From Oopsacas minuta (taxonomy: Eukaryota; Porifera; Hexactinellida; Lyssacinosida; Leucopsacidae): DNA of 64,000 nt. Under the pieces are notes generated by a model that saw only the letters and a program-made list of their open reading frames with translations, was not told the origin of the DNA and did not search any database. Below, piece after piece: positions 30,155 to 40,781 of this stretch (position 1 is the first letter of the stretch; the number at the start of each line of letters is the position of its first letter). The DNA lies in the NCBI GenBank assembly GCA_024704765.1, contig JAKMXF010000210.1, positions 124,001 through 188,000 on the forward strand, written 5' to 3'. The position numbers were made by a program, and so were the translations under genes.

Positions 30155-30729
30155 ATTTCATAAAATATTAAGGTTTATTACTCGTTACTCAACCGGAATT
30201 TCTCCAGAAACTAGGATGGCGGACGGTATTTTATTTTATTTTTTATGGGCTAGTTAATATGTAAAAAATGGCGAGCATTCGATTATCTAATCACATTCCA
30301 CGCTTGGACTGAGTCACAATATTCGCTAAAATTCCGGATTAGATTAAAACCGGATCAATCGGGTCAACCCAGTCACTAAATTTGATTTAATCATCAAATA
30401 TTTAAATAATTCTCTATAGAAATGATAATAATTTATTCTTTAACAAGCGCGCTTCGCTTGCTCGCGCTACTCGGTTGCGAACACTTCGTGTCTACACTCA
30501 GGCCTACGACCCTCGAGTACATAAACTCATAATCTTAACCGTAGCAAACATGATACTGCCATAATCTTTAAATCTGATTACTTTATGTCCCCCAAAGTGA
30601 ACAAATATTTATGAAATGTTGTTTACAATATCATATTTGGACTCAGCATACTCGATTATACCAGTATAGCCGTTGAAAGCATGTTTCTACCGCAACTTTG
30701 AATTTTGTTTACTTTATATTCATAAAAAC

Positions 30730-30904
30730 AAATGATTAATCTAAAAATGTGAAAATCGGATTCAGCATGTTCGATATATTTAGTGAAGTTTAATTTAATT
30801 CTATTTACTTCCTTTATAAACACGATAAATACATAGTTAAGCGACAATTTCAAAATTGCATACCGTGAATCCTTTCCTTGACAACGGACGAACAAACAAA
30901 CGAA
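30730..30904 (-). repeat. Inverted repeat partner of 32960-33134
   Basis: The reverse complement of this segment matches 32960-33134 at roughly 85 per cent by eye, for instance around ggattcagcatgttcgatat and cctttccttgacaacggac. The pair brackets tetraspanin 2 in opposite orientations. Likely two copies of a dispersed element. Confidence 0.75.
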
Positions 30905-31466
30905 CAACGATTGAGTTTTAATGTGATTAAAGTTGCCTTTTCAACATGAAAAATAATACCTAATACTAATAATTATGTAGAAAACTGGGTTAGAGCGTGT
31001 CGTTACAGGCTGGCCCACCTGGTCTGAGCTCATTGGATAAACCTAGTCACCGGGTTACCAGGTCAGAGCTTAACGGGTCAACTGGGTCATGAAATCTTGT
31101 CCCTGTCAAAGCCTGTCACATTCTCTCTTGGAATAAAAATATTGAATTTTTCAACAATACAAGTAGTAAAATGTGGATTGCACAATCTATGACCCAAGAA
31201 TTTCCATATATTTGGAAAAATACAAATATAACTTTCCGAACGGGGTCAAATTTGAACTGACTTTGTATTTCCAAATAAGCCAATTTCCTACATTCATATA
31301 TTTGAATCAACATGCGGACTCCTTACCTTACCATTGCTGTAATATTAGTTCAAACAATAGAAATTCTTGCAAAATTCTACTTATTAGGCTACTCCACATA
31401 CTTACAAATATACTATTATAATATTCCAGGTTTAGATCGTATATGTTATATTGATATTTGAGACAA

Positions 31467-31630
31467 AGAGACATTGTAGATCCCTCACTGACTTGAAGTA
31501 AATGTATGCATATGGTTGCAAGGATTTTATAGCTTTTGAGAGATGAATGTAATTGTAATTATAATAAACTACTTTAATACCTGTGTAATCAAAAGGGTAG
31601 TCTTTTGTCCATTCTTTTTTATACACATAA
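31467..31630 (+). repeat. Direct repeat with 33158-33328
   Basis: Shares gacattgtagatccctcact and following sequence down to the run before atacaca with 33158-33328, in the same orientation. The two copies lie upstream of tetraspanins 2 and 3 respectively, so they may be part of the duplicated gene unit. Confidence 0.75.
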
Positions 31631-31644
31631 GGTCAATGTTAATG

Positions 31645-31973
31645 AGAAACTTGTTTCAGCTCCACATTAGATCCAACTGGACATGCATGCGGGCGGGCGG
31701 TTCATTATTATTATCTTATTATTTTGTGAGGTATCAGCTGGAAAATTGGTTCATTGACTTAATTCATCAAAATATTATAATTACTAAAGTCAAATTTGAT
31801 ATGAGAATAGGCTAGGCTATGAAAAAGATATTTCTATTGTACTCTAGCTAGTTTATACACCTTGTAGTTGAAATACATTGAGAAATGGTGAAATAATTAC
31901 AATAATTACAATAATGATAATATTAGTGAGGTAGCCAAATCAGATGCGGGCGGTGGAGCTGAAACATGTTTCC
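31645..31973. mobile_element. Inverted-repeat element upstream of tetraspanin 2
   Basis: The ends carry GTTTCAGCTCCAC (31653-31665) and its exact complement GTGGAGCTGAAAC (31953-31965), extended outward to about 20 bases. GC-rich atgcgggcgg motifs lie close inside both ends. No coding capacity. It looks like a MITE of about 330 bases; the target duplication is not clear. Confidence 0.55.
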
Positions 31974-32012
31974 AACTAACAGTGGCCTAATAATTAGCCC
32001 ATTAACGAGGAA

Positions 32013-32789
32013 ATGATCTTCCGGATACTTCTTCTCTTGATTAAGGAAAGGTATATCTGTAAAATAGTTTCGAAGACCTGTCTTTTCTTCTTCAACATAT
32101 TCCTATGGATAGTAGCAGTAGCTGTTCTAGCTGGAGTAGCTTACTACTTCTACACAGCAGATCTGTACAAAGGAGTAGCGGGAAATAAAGATATATTTAC
32201 CTACAATGTAGCCCCGTTAGTTATACTTGTTCTTGTGGCAATAATGTTATTCGTGGTATCAGTACTAGGATTGATTGCCTCTTGCTTCAATGTCAGGGTT
32301 CTGATTATTCTGTACGGTATTCTACTCGCTTGTGTGGTTGCTGCACAGGTCGCTGGAGGGATGCTTGTGATAGGATTCCAAGGTCCTGTGCGTACCGAGC
32401 TAGCCACTGGGTTTAGAGAGAATCTACCTATCTACAATGTTAGCATTGTCTTCTCAACAGCTGTTGATACCATTCAATCCCAACTAGGGTGCTGTGGAGT
32501 TGATTCGTATACTGATTGGGAAAATATTGGGATTCCTGCATCTTGTTGCATTAATACCATAACAGATTGTACTCCACCTAATAAGTATAACATCTATACA
32601 AAAGGTTGTGGCACCAAGTTAAATGCAATAATAAAACAATCAGCAACTATCTCATTCTTTGTAGCTATTGTATTAGCTCTTATTCAAGCCTCTGGAGTTG
32701 TGGTAGCATTCATTCTAGGCTGTTGCTGTTGTAGGAAGGAACAAGATGAGAGCATGATGGAGATGAGGAGAAATCTCCCTAAGTATTAA
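32013..32789 (+). CDS. Tetraspanin 2 of the cluster
   Basis: 258 residues, intronless. The helices and loop match tetraspanin 1 closely (FFFNIFLWIVAVAVLAGVAY; LGCCGVDSYTDW; IPASCCINTITDC). The first 32 residues are longer and different from copy 1 (MIFRILLLLIKERYICKIVSK), because about 40 bases are inserted near the start. This either gives an odd cytosolic tail or hides a different start. The cytosolic end DESMMEMRRNLPKY extends past the stop of copy 1. It sits 565 bases before the third gene. Confidence 0.88.
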   Translation: MIFRILLLLIKERYICKIVSKTCLFFFNIFLWIVAVAVLAGVAYYFYTADLYKGVAGNKDIFTYNVAPLVILVLVAIMLFVVSVLGLIASCFNVRVLIILYGILLACVVAAQVAGGMLVIGFQGPVRTELATGFRENLPIYNVSIVFSTAVDTIQSQLGCCGVDSYTDWENIGIPASCCINTITDCTPPNKYNIYTKGCGTKLNAIIKQSATISFFVAIVLALIQASGVVVAFILGCCCCRKEQDESMMEMRRNLPKY

Positions 32790-32946
32790 TTAACTTATAA
32801 ATATGTTTTTTGCTCTCTTTACACTCATAACTTTAGCTATAGGGGTGTGTGTCTATTTGATGTGTATATATTTTGAAATACTCAATGGGCTATTTTAGTT
32901 AGTCCATTTGAACTTGTGTTTTGAAAGTTTGCTGTTAATTAATATT
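32783..32946 (+). repeat. 3' flank of tetraspanin 2, duplicate of 29990-30154
   Basis: Same sequence as after tetraspanin 1 with a few small differences. The identity ends at about ttaattaatatt, after which the two loci diverge. Confidence 0.85.
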
Positions 32947-32959
32947 TTAAAATCTCTAT

Positions 32960-33134
32960 TGTTGTTTGTTTGTTTGTTTGTTTGTCCGTTGTCAAGGAAA
33001 GGATTTATGGTATGCAATTTTGAAATTGGCACATAACTATATATTTATCGTGTTATCAAAGAAGTAAATAGAAGTGAATAAAACTTCACTAAATATATCG
33101 AACATGCTGAATCCGACTTTCTGATTAATCATAT
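32960..33134 (+). repeat. Inverted repeat partner of 30730-30904
   Basis: Begins with a gttt tract (six or so units), then gtccgttgtcaaggaaagg, and continues to aatccgactttctgattaat. See the partner for the comparison. Confidence 0.75.
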
Positions 33135-33157
33135 GTAAATTTATTGTTATTTTTATT

Positions 33158-33328
33158 AGAGACATTGTAGATCCCTCACTTACTTGAGGTAAATGTATGC
33201 ACATGGTTGCAAAGATTTTATAGAACAAACGCTTTTGAGAGATTAATGTAATTGTAATTATGATAAACTACTTTAATACCTGTGTAATCCAAAGGATAAT
33301 ATTTTGTCCATACTGTTTTGATACACAA
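33158..33328 (+). repeat. Direct repeat with 31467-31630
   Basis: Lies just upstream of tetraspanin 3. With 32960-33134 it makes up most of the 565-base gap after tetraspanin 2, so that gap is largely repetitive. Confidence 0.7.
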
Positions 33329-33354
33329 CATAATTAGCTCATTAACGATAAATA

Positions 33355-34095
33355 ATGAAATCTATGTCAGTGCTTTTGAAGGCATACCTCATCTTCTTCA
33401 ACATATTCCTATGCATTGTATCCATAGCTCTTCTAGCTGGAATTGCTTACTACTTCTACGCAGCAGACCAGTACAAAGGAGTAGCCGATGATAGAGATGT
33501 TCTTGTCTATACTGTAGTCCCATTAGTTATACTTATTGTCGTAGCAATAATGCTATTCCTGTTATCTATACTAGGAATTATATCCGCTTGCCTTGATGTA
33601 AAACCTCTATTACTTCTGTATGGCGTTCTCCTTGCTTGTGTAGTTTTGGCACAGGTCATAGGTGGAGGACTTGTGATCGGTTTCAAAGACACTGTGCTGA
33701 AAGAGTTAAGTAATGGGTTTATCGAGAACATACCGACATACAGTTCTAGCGATGCATTCCGTGAATCAGTTGATTATATCCAAACACAACTACAGTGCTG
33801 TGGAGTTAATTCTTATACTGATTGGGTAAAGAATGGAGTATTGGTGATACCTCAATCTTGCTGTAAGAGTAATTCAGGCTGTGTTCCCGTCCTACCTTTT
33901 ATCTACACTGAAGGATGTATTGACAAGATATCTGGTGTGCTAACAAAGTCTGCAGCTATTACTATTAGTGTGGCTATTGTATTAGCTCTTATACAGTTAT
34001 CTGGTGTTGTAGTAGCATTCATTATATGTGGTAACAAGAAGAGACAATATGGCAGTGTGATTCAGTATGTGAGGATTGCACCTCTCCCTAAGTAG
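33355..34095 (+). CDS. Tetraspanin 3 of the cluster
   Basis: 246-residue intronless tetraspanin, more diverged than the other two. Four helices are visible. The large loop has LQCCGVNSYTDW, IPQSCCKSNSGC and a Cys before helix 4. The start MKSMSVLLKAYLIFFNIFLC aligns well with copy 1, supporting the chosen ATG. The tail has a tyrosine motif (YVRI) that could act in sorting. It probably comes from an older duplication of the same ancestor. Confidence 0.9.
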   Translation: MKSMSVLLKAYLIFFNIFLCIVSIALLAGIAYYFYAADQYKGVADDRDVLVYTVVPLVILIVVAIMLFLLSILGIISACLDVKPLLLLYGVLLACVVLAQVIGGGLVIGFKDTVLKELSNGFIENIPTYSSSDAFRESVDYIQTQLQCCGVNSYTDWVKNGVLVIPQSCCKSNSGCVPVLPFIYTEGCIDKISGVLTKSAAITISVAIVLALIQLSGVVVAFIICGNKKRQYGSVIQYVRIAPLPK

Positions 34096-34711
34096 TATTT
34101 CGTTTGGTTATCTATTATATTATTTGCTCCTTTTAGCTGTGTGAAGATATTTTATTGTTTTGCTTTTCCTTTAGAGTTTTTGAATTTTGTTTTATCGATT
34201 CTTTTGATTGTTCTTTGGATTGCCTAATCAGCTGTTATATATTTAGAGTTGTAATAACTAACCTGCTTTGTTTGCTTTCTTACGTTTACAAAGGCATTTT
34301 CCTTGTATCCCTGGTGCGTGCTATAATACTTATATTTCCTAAATTTTACATTTTAAATTCTGTATAATTTGATACACCCTCACTGTATTAGGCATGCTTA
34401 TATGTCCAGAGTTGATTAGAAAAACATGGGTGGTAGACACCGAGGTAGAAAACTAGAGCGAGACATCGCGGTACCCACACAAAAGATATGTGTGGCTACC
34501 AAAGAAGTGGGACAATTACAGTTTTTGGCAAGTTTTGGCGGGACACTAGCCTCATTGGCTCTCAATACATGTCCGAAAAAACAGGACAGTTGTCAAGTAT
34601 GGAAATGCAGACAAAACGACGATGCCTTTGTATTTCTATGAACGAGGATCTACAAACTACTTTAATTTATTCCCTGTTTTTTGAATTATCTATTAATTAT
34701 AATTAGCTCAG
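34096..34711. other. Spacer after the tetraspanin cluster
   Basis: 616 bases with short open frames (34155-34367, 34426-34641) that lack any domain, helical or hydrophobic pattern and are not supported. No repeat pair was recognised. Confidence 0.45.
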
Positions 34712-36751
34712 ATGAAATACTTCTTCGTGAATAAAATGGGATTGGCTATTATTATTATTATTACAACAGTGATAATATTCATTTTTACATATTTTCAATC
34801 AAATTTAAACACATATACAGTTAACAATTTGAGTAGAAATAACATTATAACCAGAAATGAAATTATTAACAAAAGCATGTTCTACGAAGAAGAGAGAGAC
34901 GAGGAAATAGTTACCATATTCACAACTTTTGTGGATTCTACTGATCTTCACAATTCTCAATACAGGTCTTTGGTTCAATTAAATTTTTTAAGAATGACAA
35001 ATTATGAATGTTTTCAAGATAAAATTAATTTTATTGTCTTTACTCAATCGAAAGACACTAAATTATTTATAGAAAAAGAGTATCCTCACATTTTGGTGTT
35101 ATATACCCCTCTCAGAGGTAACTTTACTTCGCCAATGTTAAAAGACTTATTTCGCATGTCATTAATTGCAAAACGATCATTTTTCTTCATGTTTGCAAAT
35201 GCAGATAATCTGTATGACTCTTCTCTTATTAAGACATTATCAGCTGTTAGAAGAGCTTGGTTATCTGGACAAATAAGACAAAAACTTATCATATACGGAC
35301 AGAGGAATAATATTGTAATTAATAACGGAATCTTTCATGAAGATCAGTTTTTGGAATATTTTCAAAAATCAATTTCATTTAGTGAAGCTGCACAGGATTA
35401 TTTCATTGTAACTAGAGACAGCATTGAATGGGAATTATACCCTGAGGTTATTGTTGGTAGGAGGGCATTTGATAATATGTTAGTTGATTTTGGTGTTCGT
35501 AGCGAGTTAGAGAGCATAGATGCGAGTATTTCTATTCGTCTCTTGCATCAAACTGAGAAAAATACTAATTACTCAAGTTTAGATAAGAAAAACATCATTG
35601 AAAACAGATGGAATTTAAGATTATCAGCTTTACAAGGAGAACACTATTCAACTACATGTGCTAGATATACAACTGAATATAATGGGTTACATAATGACGT
35701 CATTATTAATGACAAGAAATCTGGTTCTATATTAACGAGTAATACTTTGCCCCTACATCAGTTTAATAAGGAACATGACTACTGGATAAACCATCTATCA
35801 CAAGAATCAGGAAATATTATAATTACACAATCTCCTCCAATCCTCTATATAATAATACTGACATATAATAAACCAGATTCCCTAGATAGACTATTGAATT
35901 CTCTGTTACATATAGACAATACAAATCTTAGAATAGATATAATTATTTCAATAGACAGAGGTAATACTGGGTATTATGACGTACCTACATTAGCTATATC
36001 TAACCGGTATATATGGGGATTTGGTAAGAAAAGAGTTGTGCTTAAACAAACACACACTGGACAATTATATCAATGGTTAGAAGCAATTGATTTTGTTAAT
36101 GATAACCAATCTTTTGTGTTAATATTAGAAGATAGTGTTGTGTTAGCTCGTAATTGGTTTAATTACGTTATGAGTGTATTGAGACATAGAAAAGTAGAAT
36201 CGTTGTATGATAGAGTAGCAGGTTGGACACTAGAAACTCCTTTGGTAAGAAAATCTACTGCTGACTCAATTCTAACATTTTATAAGTTTATCGCTCAGGT
36301 GACTTCTATTGCTCTAGCAGAGATGAAGCGTGTGAGGAGTTTTATTCTTATACGTAGTGTTTGGAAATTGTTTTTAGATTGGTTTAAAAGTGAATCAAGG
36401 AATGTATCAAAACATGAATTATCCAAAACATTTGTGAGTAGATTAGAAAATCGTGGGAGTTACACGAATTGGGAGAGTGGGTTGTGGATCACCTGGTATA
36501 GCTATTGGATATCTGAGAACTTTCTTAGACTTAATCGATTTGCTTATATTATTAATAAATCAGGGAATTTGTGTGTTGAGCTCTATACAACTTTTGTGAA
36601 AGATTGGGATAAGAGAAATGAGAATTGTTACGGAAATCAAGTGTTGAGGAATGTAGTAATAGTTCCATCCTCACTTCAAATAGAGGATCATACAATAATG
36701 ATACCAGATAGGGTGCCTACATATAAGATTGATGTCGCAAGGCATAATTAA
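34712..36751 (+). CDS. Type II membrane protein with two glycosyltransferase-like domains
   Basis: 679-residue intronless protein. After a short cytosolic start a single signal-anchor helix is clear (MGLAIIIIITTVIIFIFTYF, about 9-28), the topology of Golgi glycosyltransferases. Domain 1 (about 60-300) has a nucleotide-sugar-transferase look with FFMFANADNLYDSSL in the position of a metal-binding acidic motif, and DYFIVTRDSIEW. Domain 2 (about 375-620) opens with LYIIILTYNKPDSLDRLLNS, a GT-A start, and has LILEDSVVLARNW where GT13/POMGNT1-like enzymes have an EDD or EDS motif. Substrate is unknown. The fusion of two GT-A-like folds is worth noting. Secretory location is inferred. Confidence 0.6.
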   Translation: MKYFFVNKMGLAIIIIITTVIIFIFTYFQSNLNTYTVNNLSRNNIITRNEIINKSMFYEEERDEEIVTIFTTFVDSTDLHNSQYRSLVQLNFLRMTNYECFQDKINFIVFTQSKDTKLFIEKEYPHILVLYTPLRGNFTSPMLKDLFRMSLIAKRSFFFMFANADNLYDSSLIKTLSAVRRAWLSGQIRQKLIIYGQRNNIVINNGIFHEDQFLEYFQKSISFSEAAQDYFIVTRDSIEWELYPEVIVGRRAFDNMLVDFGVRSELESIDASISIRLLHQTEKNTNYSSLDKKNIIENRWNLRLSALQGEHYSTTCARYTTEYNGLHNDVIINDKKSGSILTSNTLPLHQFNKEHDYWINHLSQESGNIIITQSPPILYIIILTYNKPDSLDRLLNSLLHIDNTNLRIDIIISIDRGNTGYYDVPTLAISNRYIWGFGKKRVVLKQTHTGQLYQWLEAIDFVNDNQSFVLILEDSVVLARNWFNYVMSVLRHRKVESLYDRVAGWTLETPLVRKSTADSILTFYKFIAQVTSIALAEMKRVRSFILIRSVWKLFLDWFKSESRNVSKHELSKTFVSRLENRGSYTNWESGLWITWYSYWISENFLRLNRFAYIINKSGNLCVELYTTFVKDWDKRNENCYGNQVLRNVVIVPSSLQIEDHTIMIPDRVPTYKIDVARHN

Positions 36752-36980
36752 TATCTGCAGGTGTATTATTTGTATATATTTGTGTATATTCTCATAGATA
36801 TTTGTTTGTTTTAAAAGTAATGTATTTCCTTTTATTTTAGATGAATTTGAATAATCAATCAATTCCCTTTTGTTAATATTATGCAAAAATCATTTTTATT
36901 TTCCCTTATGAGTTATCAATATCAGCGGTAGATTATTTATCCTAAGTATATAGCAAAAGATATATCTGAAGTTATTTCTC

Positions 36981-39639
36981 ATGAGTGGAGAGGTTACATC
37001 GATTCTGGTTGCTCATCAGACATCTCATCCATTCAATGATCGTGAGTGTATAGTATCTGGTAAAGATAATAAACTAAAGTTAGGGAGAGCTGTAGCTAAG
37101 CTGAAGCAAGCAACTGATAACTTTATTTTTGAGTGTAAAGTACTTTCTCGTAATCATGCACTAATCTGGCGTGAGGGAGATAAGTTCTACTTACAAGATA
37201 CTAAGAGTAGTAACGGTACTTATGTTAATAATGAGAGACTATCTGCTTGTAATGAAGAGTCAGAACCTAGAGAAGTATTCTCAGGTATATCTTCTTTTAT
37301 TTGATTTCTCTCATATTACAATTTTAATTGGTTTTCAGCTATTTTCTATTTGTTTCCAATTTGAATTCTAACCAGTTAATTAAGGGAAGCACTATTTCCC
37401 TTGATAGATCGCTTCACGAGGTACATATTTTTTTGGTATGATATTTTCCATTTAAACTCTCCACTTATTTATGCATGTACATCTAAGATTCAATAAATAA
37501 AACACAAACTATTTACATGAATAGATTTATGCACAATAAGGTCTTCTCAGAATATTCACAGCATTTAATATGTGTATAAATTTATCAATTGAACAATTGA
37601 GTTAGAAAATGGACGCAGGTTACTCTAGTCTTATAATTTTTTGGAGTGTTATTGGGTTAATTACCTGTTTTTGTATTTGTACAAGCATTGTCCTAACTAT
37701 TATTTGCTCGTTGGATATCTTAAAACAAACTAATGATCCAGATTTTCAATCAAGTCATGCTACGTTTCAAATCAGTTCAGATTCCTCGCTTATAGGTGGA
37801 CACACACCTCCTCCTAAATATACTACCTGTGGTCATCTCGATTACATACCTCCTCCAACTTACTCTGCTATCGATCCTGACAAATATACTAATATCTAGA
37901 TTTGTATACATTTATGTATATTTTTCTACTACATTTATTATATGAATTGAGTTCATTAATTAGTTACTGTTCTATGTTCTAACCATTGTTGAAGCTATAA
38001 TGTTAAATCTCTATGAATCCGAAATCGCGAAATTTCTCACCTGCATGTGTAAACTGTATCCAATGCATTTTTAGCTTTTGAGCAAATAACAAACTTCGAT
38101 ATTAGCGGATTTTAAGAAATTCGTATTAATATAAGAGAATTGTAGTTATGTGCCAGGGTTCGTTTCGGAATTTAGACTTTGATGTGTGTAGATGAAAATT
38201 GATCACTTATTTGCTTCTCAGGTGATATTCTACAGTTTGGAGTAGACGTTACTGACAACCAGAAGAAGGTTACTCATGGTTGCATAATTGCAACACTACA
38301 CTTGGTGAAGGATGGAATGGAGATGGGAAGACCTGTATCCACTATAGATAGAACAGCTGCTGGTAGAATGGGAGATGGAGTATCCTCTAAGGACTGTAAG
38401 GAACTTCTAAAGATACTCTCACATGCAATACATAAAGAACAAGATGTGGAATCAAAGTTACATAACATTGACAGAGTAAGTAGGAATAACTTTATTTGTC
38501 TAATGTAGAAATTTGCATTTTGTCTATTTATAGGTTTTGGGTCAAGCTCAAGGTATTGTTGGTGAGAATATGAAAGCACGAATCCTTGAAGATCGGTTAA
38601 TCTCTCGCATTGAAGCTATGGAACAACAAATCAAAATGTATGCACAAGATTACTCACAAACAGATCTAAAAACACAACTAGCTGAATCTTACAGGTCTAA
38701 GTACGATCTAGAGTGTTTCACTAAAGACAGGCTACAAGACTATCACAGACAGCTAGTGGAAGGTTCAGACAAGTTGCAAGATGCTACTAGAGATTTAAAC
38801 AAACTCCAGGATGAGTATAATAACGTTCGAACTGTTTATGATAAACTACTGGTTGAATATGACGTAATGAGGGGTACTAATCGTAAGCAGCAGATAGAGA
38901 TTAAGGAATTCCAAGAAAGGTAACTCTCCATTTAGGTTTTCAAATGTTCTCAATTGTATTTAGATATTTCTTATTTAGACTTGATCAGTTGGAATCTGAT
39001 AGAGAGCAGTTGAACTTAAGATATCAAGAAGATTGTCAGGAGCTCCGTAGCAACTTGAGGCAAGTTGAGGAAGAGAGAGAATCTACGAGAGAGGAAGGAA
39101 ATACAGTAATGAAAACGAATGCTAATTTAGAAATAGAATTAGAAGACAAGACAGAATTGATAAAACAACAATATCAAGACCTGGAAGACAAGACAAGCCA
39201 GTTAAATATTAGAAATCAAGAATGGACTATCTTAACCAAATCGTGTTCAGATCAGGAAGAGCAATTAGAAGAAATCCTTGTTCGTCATTCTCAATGTATC
39301 TCACAACTAGCTATAGCTAATGCTGTAATATTGAATAGTAACGAAAATGAATCAGTCACTGATAATGAAATAATAATATCATCACCTCAAACTGTTGATA
39401 ATATTCTTGTTGAAGAAGATGATGCAGTTAATGTATTGAGACAACGTCTAGAGAATGTACAGAGTCAATTGGTTGCTACTGAAAGGAATTATGACAGTCT
39501 TGTACAGAACCTACAAGTCGCAAATAGTGTACGTGCACGTAGAGAAAGGACCTATCAGAAACAACAGATTGGTATGCTAGCACTAGCTATTTGTCTGCTA
39601 GTTGTTATCATATCTTATCTATTCGGAGTCGTGTTCTAA
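36981..39639 (+). CDS. SLMAP: Sarcolemma-associated protein (SLMAP), four exons
   Basis: 534 residues from exons 36981-37284, 38222-38475, 38534-38919 and 38979-39639, all in phase. SLMAP is the FHA-containing STRIPAK adaptor that brings the phosphatase to MST1/2 and restrains Hippo signalling. Seen: FHA domain (about 10-130) with KLGRAV, VLSRNHALIW and QDTKSSNGTYVN, the phosphothreonine-binding loops; the GDILQFGVDVT stretch across the exon 1/2 join; long coiled coils (about 185-480); and a carboxy-terminal tail anchor (MLALAICLLVVIISYLFGVV). Vertebrate SLMAP is about 830 residues, so the coiled coil is shorter here. The 937-base first intron contains another gene on the same strand. Confidence 0.92.
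37609..37899 (+). CDS. Small single-pass membrane protein with PPxY motifs, nested in SLMAP intron
   Basis: 96-residue protein on the same strand inside SLMAP intron 1. A short lumenal start is followed by one helix (LIIFWSVIGLITCFCICTSIVLTII as a run of about 25, residues 8-32) and a cytosolic tail with two PPxY-type sites, PPPKY (about 66-70) and PPPTY (about 79-83). PPxY motifs bind WW domains, especially of NEDD4-family ubiquitin ligases and Hippo proteins. Layout recalls small adaptors such as WBP1 or PRRG proteins, but no family could be assigned. The two motifs and clean helix make this more convincing than a chance frame. Expression would have to be independent of SLMAP or from an alternative transcript. 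Confidence 0.6.
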   Translation: MDAGYSSLIIFWSVIGLITCFCICTSIVLTIICSLDILKQTNDPDFQSSHATFQISSDSSLIGGHTPPPKYTTCGHLDYIPPPTYSAIDPDKYTNI

Positions 39640-39800
39640 GAATTCTTATCTGACATGCTAAAATGCATTAGTTATACTGTTTGTACTAATATTGTATAAT
39701 GAGTATTATTGGGAATGCAATTTATTTACTTATCTACTTTCTTGGCTGCCAATTGACCAATTAGTTATGTACAACAATATTATTTACTGTGTAGATTCAT

Positions 39801-40781
39801 ATGTTAGGCTCCATCCTCAATTTGCCTAGAAATGCTAAAGTTTTGAGATCTCTATCATTTGACCCGTTTTACAATCTCGCATTAGAAGATTGGCTCTTTC
39901 AGAATATTGACTTTACGAATAACCCTCTTGTCTTGTTTTCGCAGAATTCACCTTCTGTCATTTTAGGCAGTTTTCAAAATCCTTGGAAAGAAGCAAATAT
40001 AAAATACCTGAAAAGAAATGGTATAAAACTTGCTAGAAGAAGTTCAGGTGGTGGTACTGTGTATCATGACTTAGGTAACTGTAATGTCTCTATTCTAACT
40101 ACCAAATGGGAGTATGATAGGAAAGGAAATTTGGAAAAAATATGCAAAGTATTGAGAGATAATTTTTTTATCTCTTGTCAAGTTAATAAAAAGTTGGATA
40201 TAGTTTATGAAGGTTTTAAAATATCAGGTACTGCATCTCGTATTGCACGAGGTAAAGCTTATCACCATTTTACCATTCTCTTCTCTTCTGATGTATACGC
40301 TCTTACTGAATCTCTGCAATCTCCACTTCAGGATATTATCAAGACAAATGCTACTCCAAGTGTCCCATCACCTGTCATTAACCTTTCAAGTGTGAATGAA
40401 CACTTGAATGCTGATAGTTTCTATTCAGTTTATTCTGATGCAGTACTTAGGGAGTGTAGAGATGCTTGTTGTTATGAGATACCAGCTGATATGCATGAGA
40501 TCGTTATTCACAGTCATAAATTAAGTTCTTGGGATCGTGTGTACCGAGATACACCCAAGTTTCGCATTTCCATCAATCCTAACATAGAGCTTGTCATAGA
40601 GAAAGGTAGAGTTACAACTTTAGAGGGTAACGCTTCTCATATTTTAGAACCCCTCTTGAAGACTAGACTCTGCTATCAGGAGTTTGTGCCAAAATATGAA
40701 GAAATTGTTGAAAACTTTAGTGAGTGTTATTCTGAGAATAATACTTTAGGATTCAATACTTTAATACAAAATTTACCGTAA
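39801..40781 (+). CDS. LIPT1: Lipoyltransferase 1
   Basis: 326-residue intronless LplA-family protein. LIPT1 moves lipoyl groups from the GCSH protein to the E2 subunits of mitochondrial 2-oxoacid dehydrogenases. Seen: FDPFYNLALEDWLF, the FSQNSPSVILGSFQNPW loop, and RRSSGGGTVYHDLGNCNVSI, the lipoate-binding signature; the lysine of the KISGTASRI motif is conserved. The start MLGSILNLPRNAKVLRSL could serve as a weak mitochondrial presequence. Length is near that of human LIPT1 (373). Confidence 0.93.
   Translation: MLGSILNLPRNAKVLRSLSFDPFYNLALEDWLFQNIDFTNNPLVLFSQNSPSVILGSFQNPWKEANIKYLKRNGIKLARRSSGGGTVYHDLGNCNVSILTTKWEYDRKGNLEKICKVLRDNFFISCQVNKKLDIVYEGFKISGTASRIARGKAYHHFTILFSSDVYALTESLQSPLQDIIKTNATPSVPSPVINLSSVNEHLNADSFYSVYSDAVLRECRDACCYEIPADMHEIVIHSHKLSSWDRVYRDTPKFRISINPNIELVIEKGRVTTLEGNASHILEPLLKTRLCYQEFVPKYEEIVENFSECYSENNTLGFNTLIQNLP

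Larger units (their letters stand above)
29976..32012. other. Repeat-rich spacer between tetraspanins 1 and 2
   Basis: The longest gene-poor stretch, about 2 kb. It holds the duplicated 3' flank of tetraspanin 1 (29990-30154), one arm of an inverted repeat pair (30730-30904), one arm of a direct repeat (31467-31630) and an inverted-repeat element (31645-31973). A GC-rich patch with cgcttcgcttgctcgcgc lies near 30450. Short open frames here have no coding character. Confidence 0.6.

Noticed and set aside
31543-31815. Open frame of 90 residues in the tetraspanin spacer
   Set aside because: It crosses the boundary between a direct repeat and a MITE and contains repeat sequence; not a gene.
34426-34641. 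Possible 71-residue protein MGGRHRGRK...
   Set aside because: No domain, helix or hydrophobic pattern, overlapping frames of similar length, and no acceptor or coding bias. Treated as a chance open frame.
38030-38150. Further pogo-like element before SLMAP exon 2
   Set aside because: One terminus-like sequence (attcgtattaatataagaga) is present but no convincing partner or TA flank was found.
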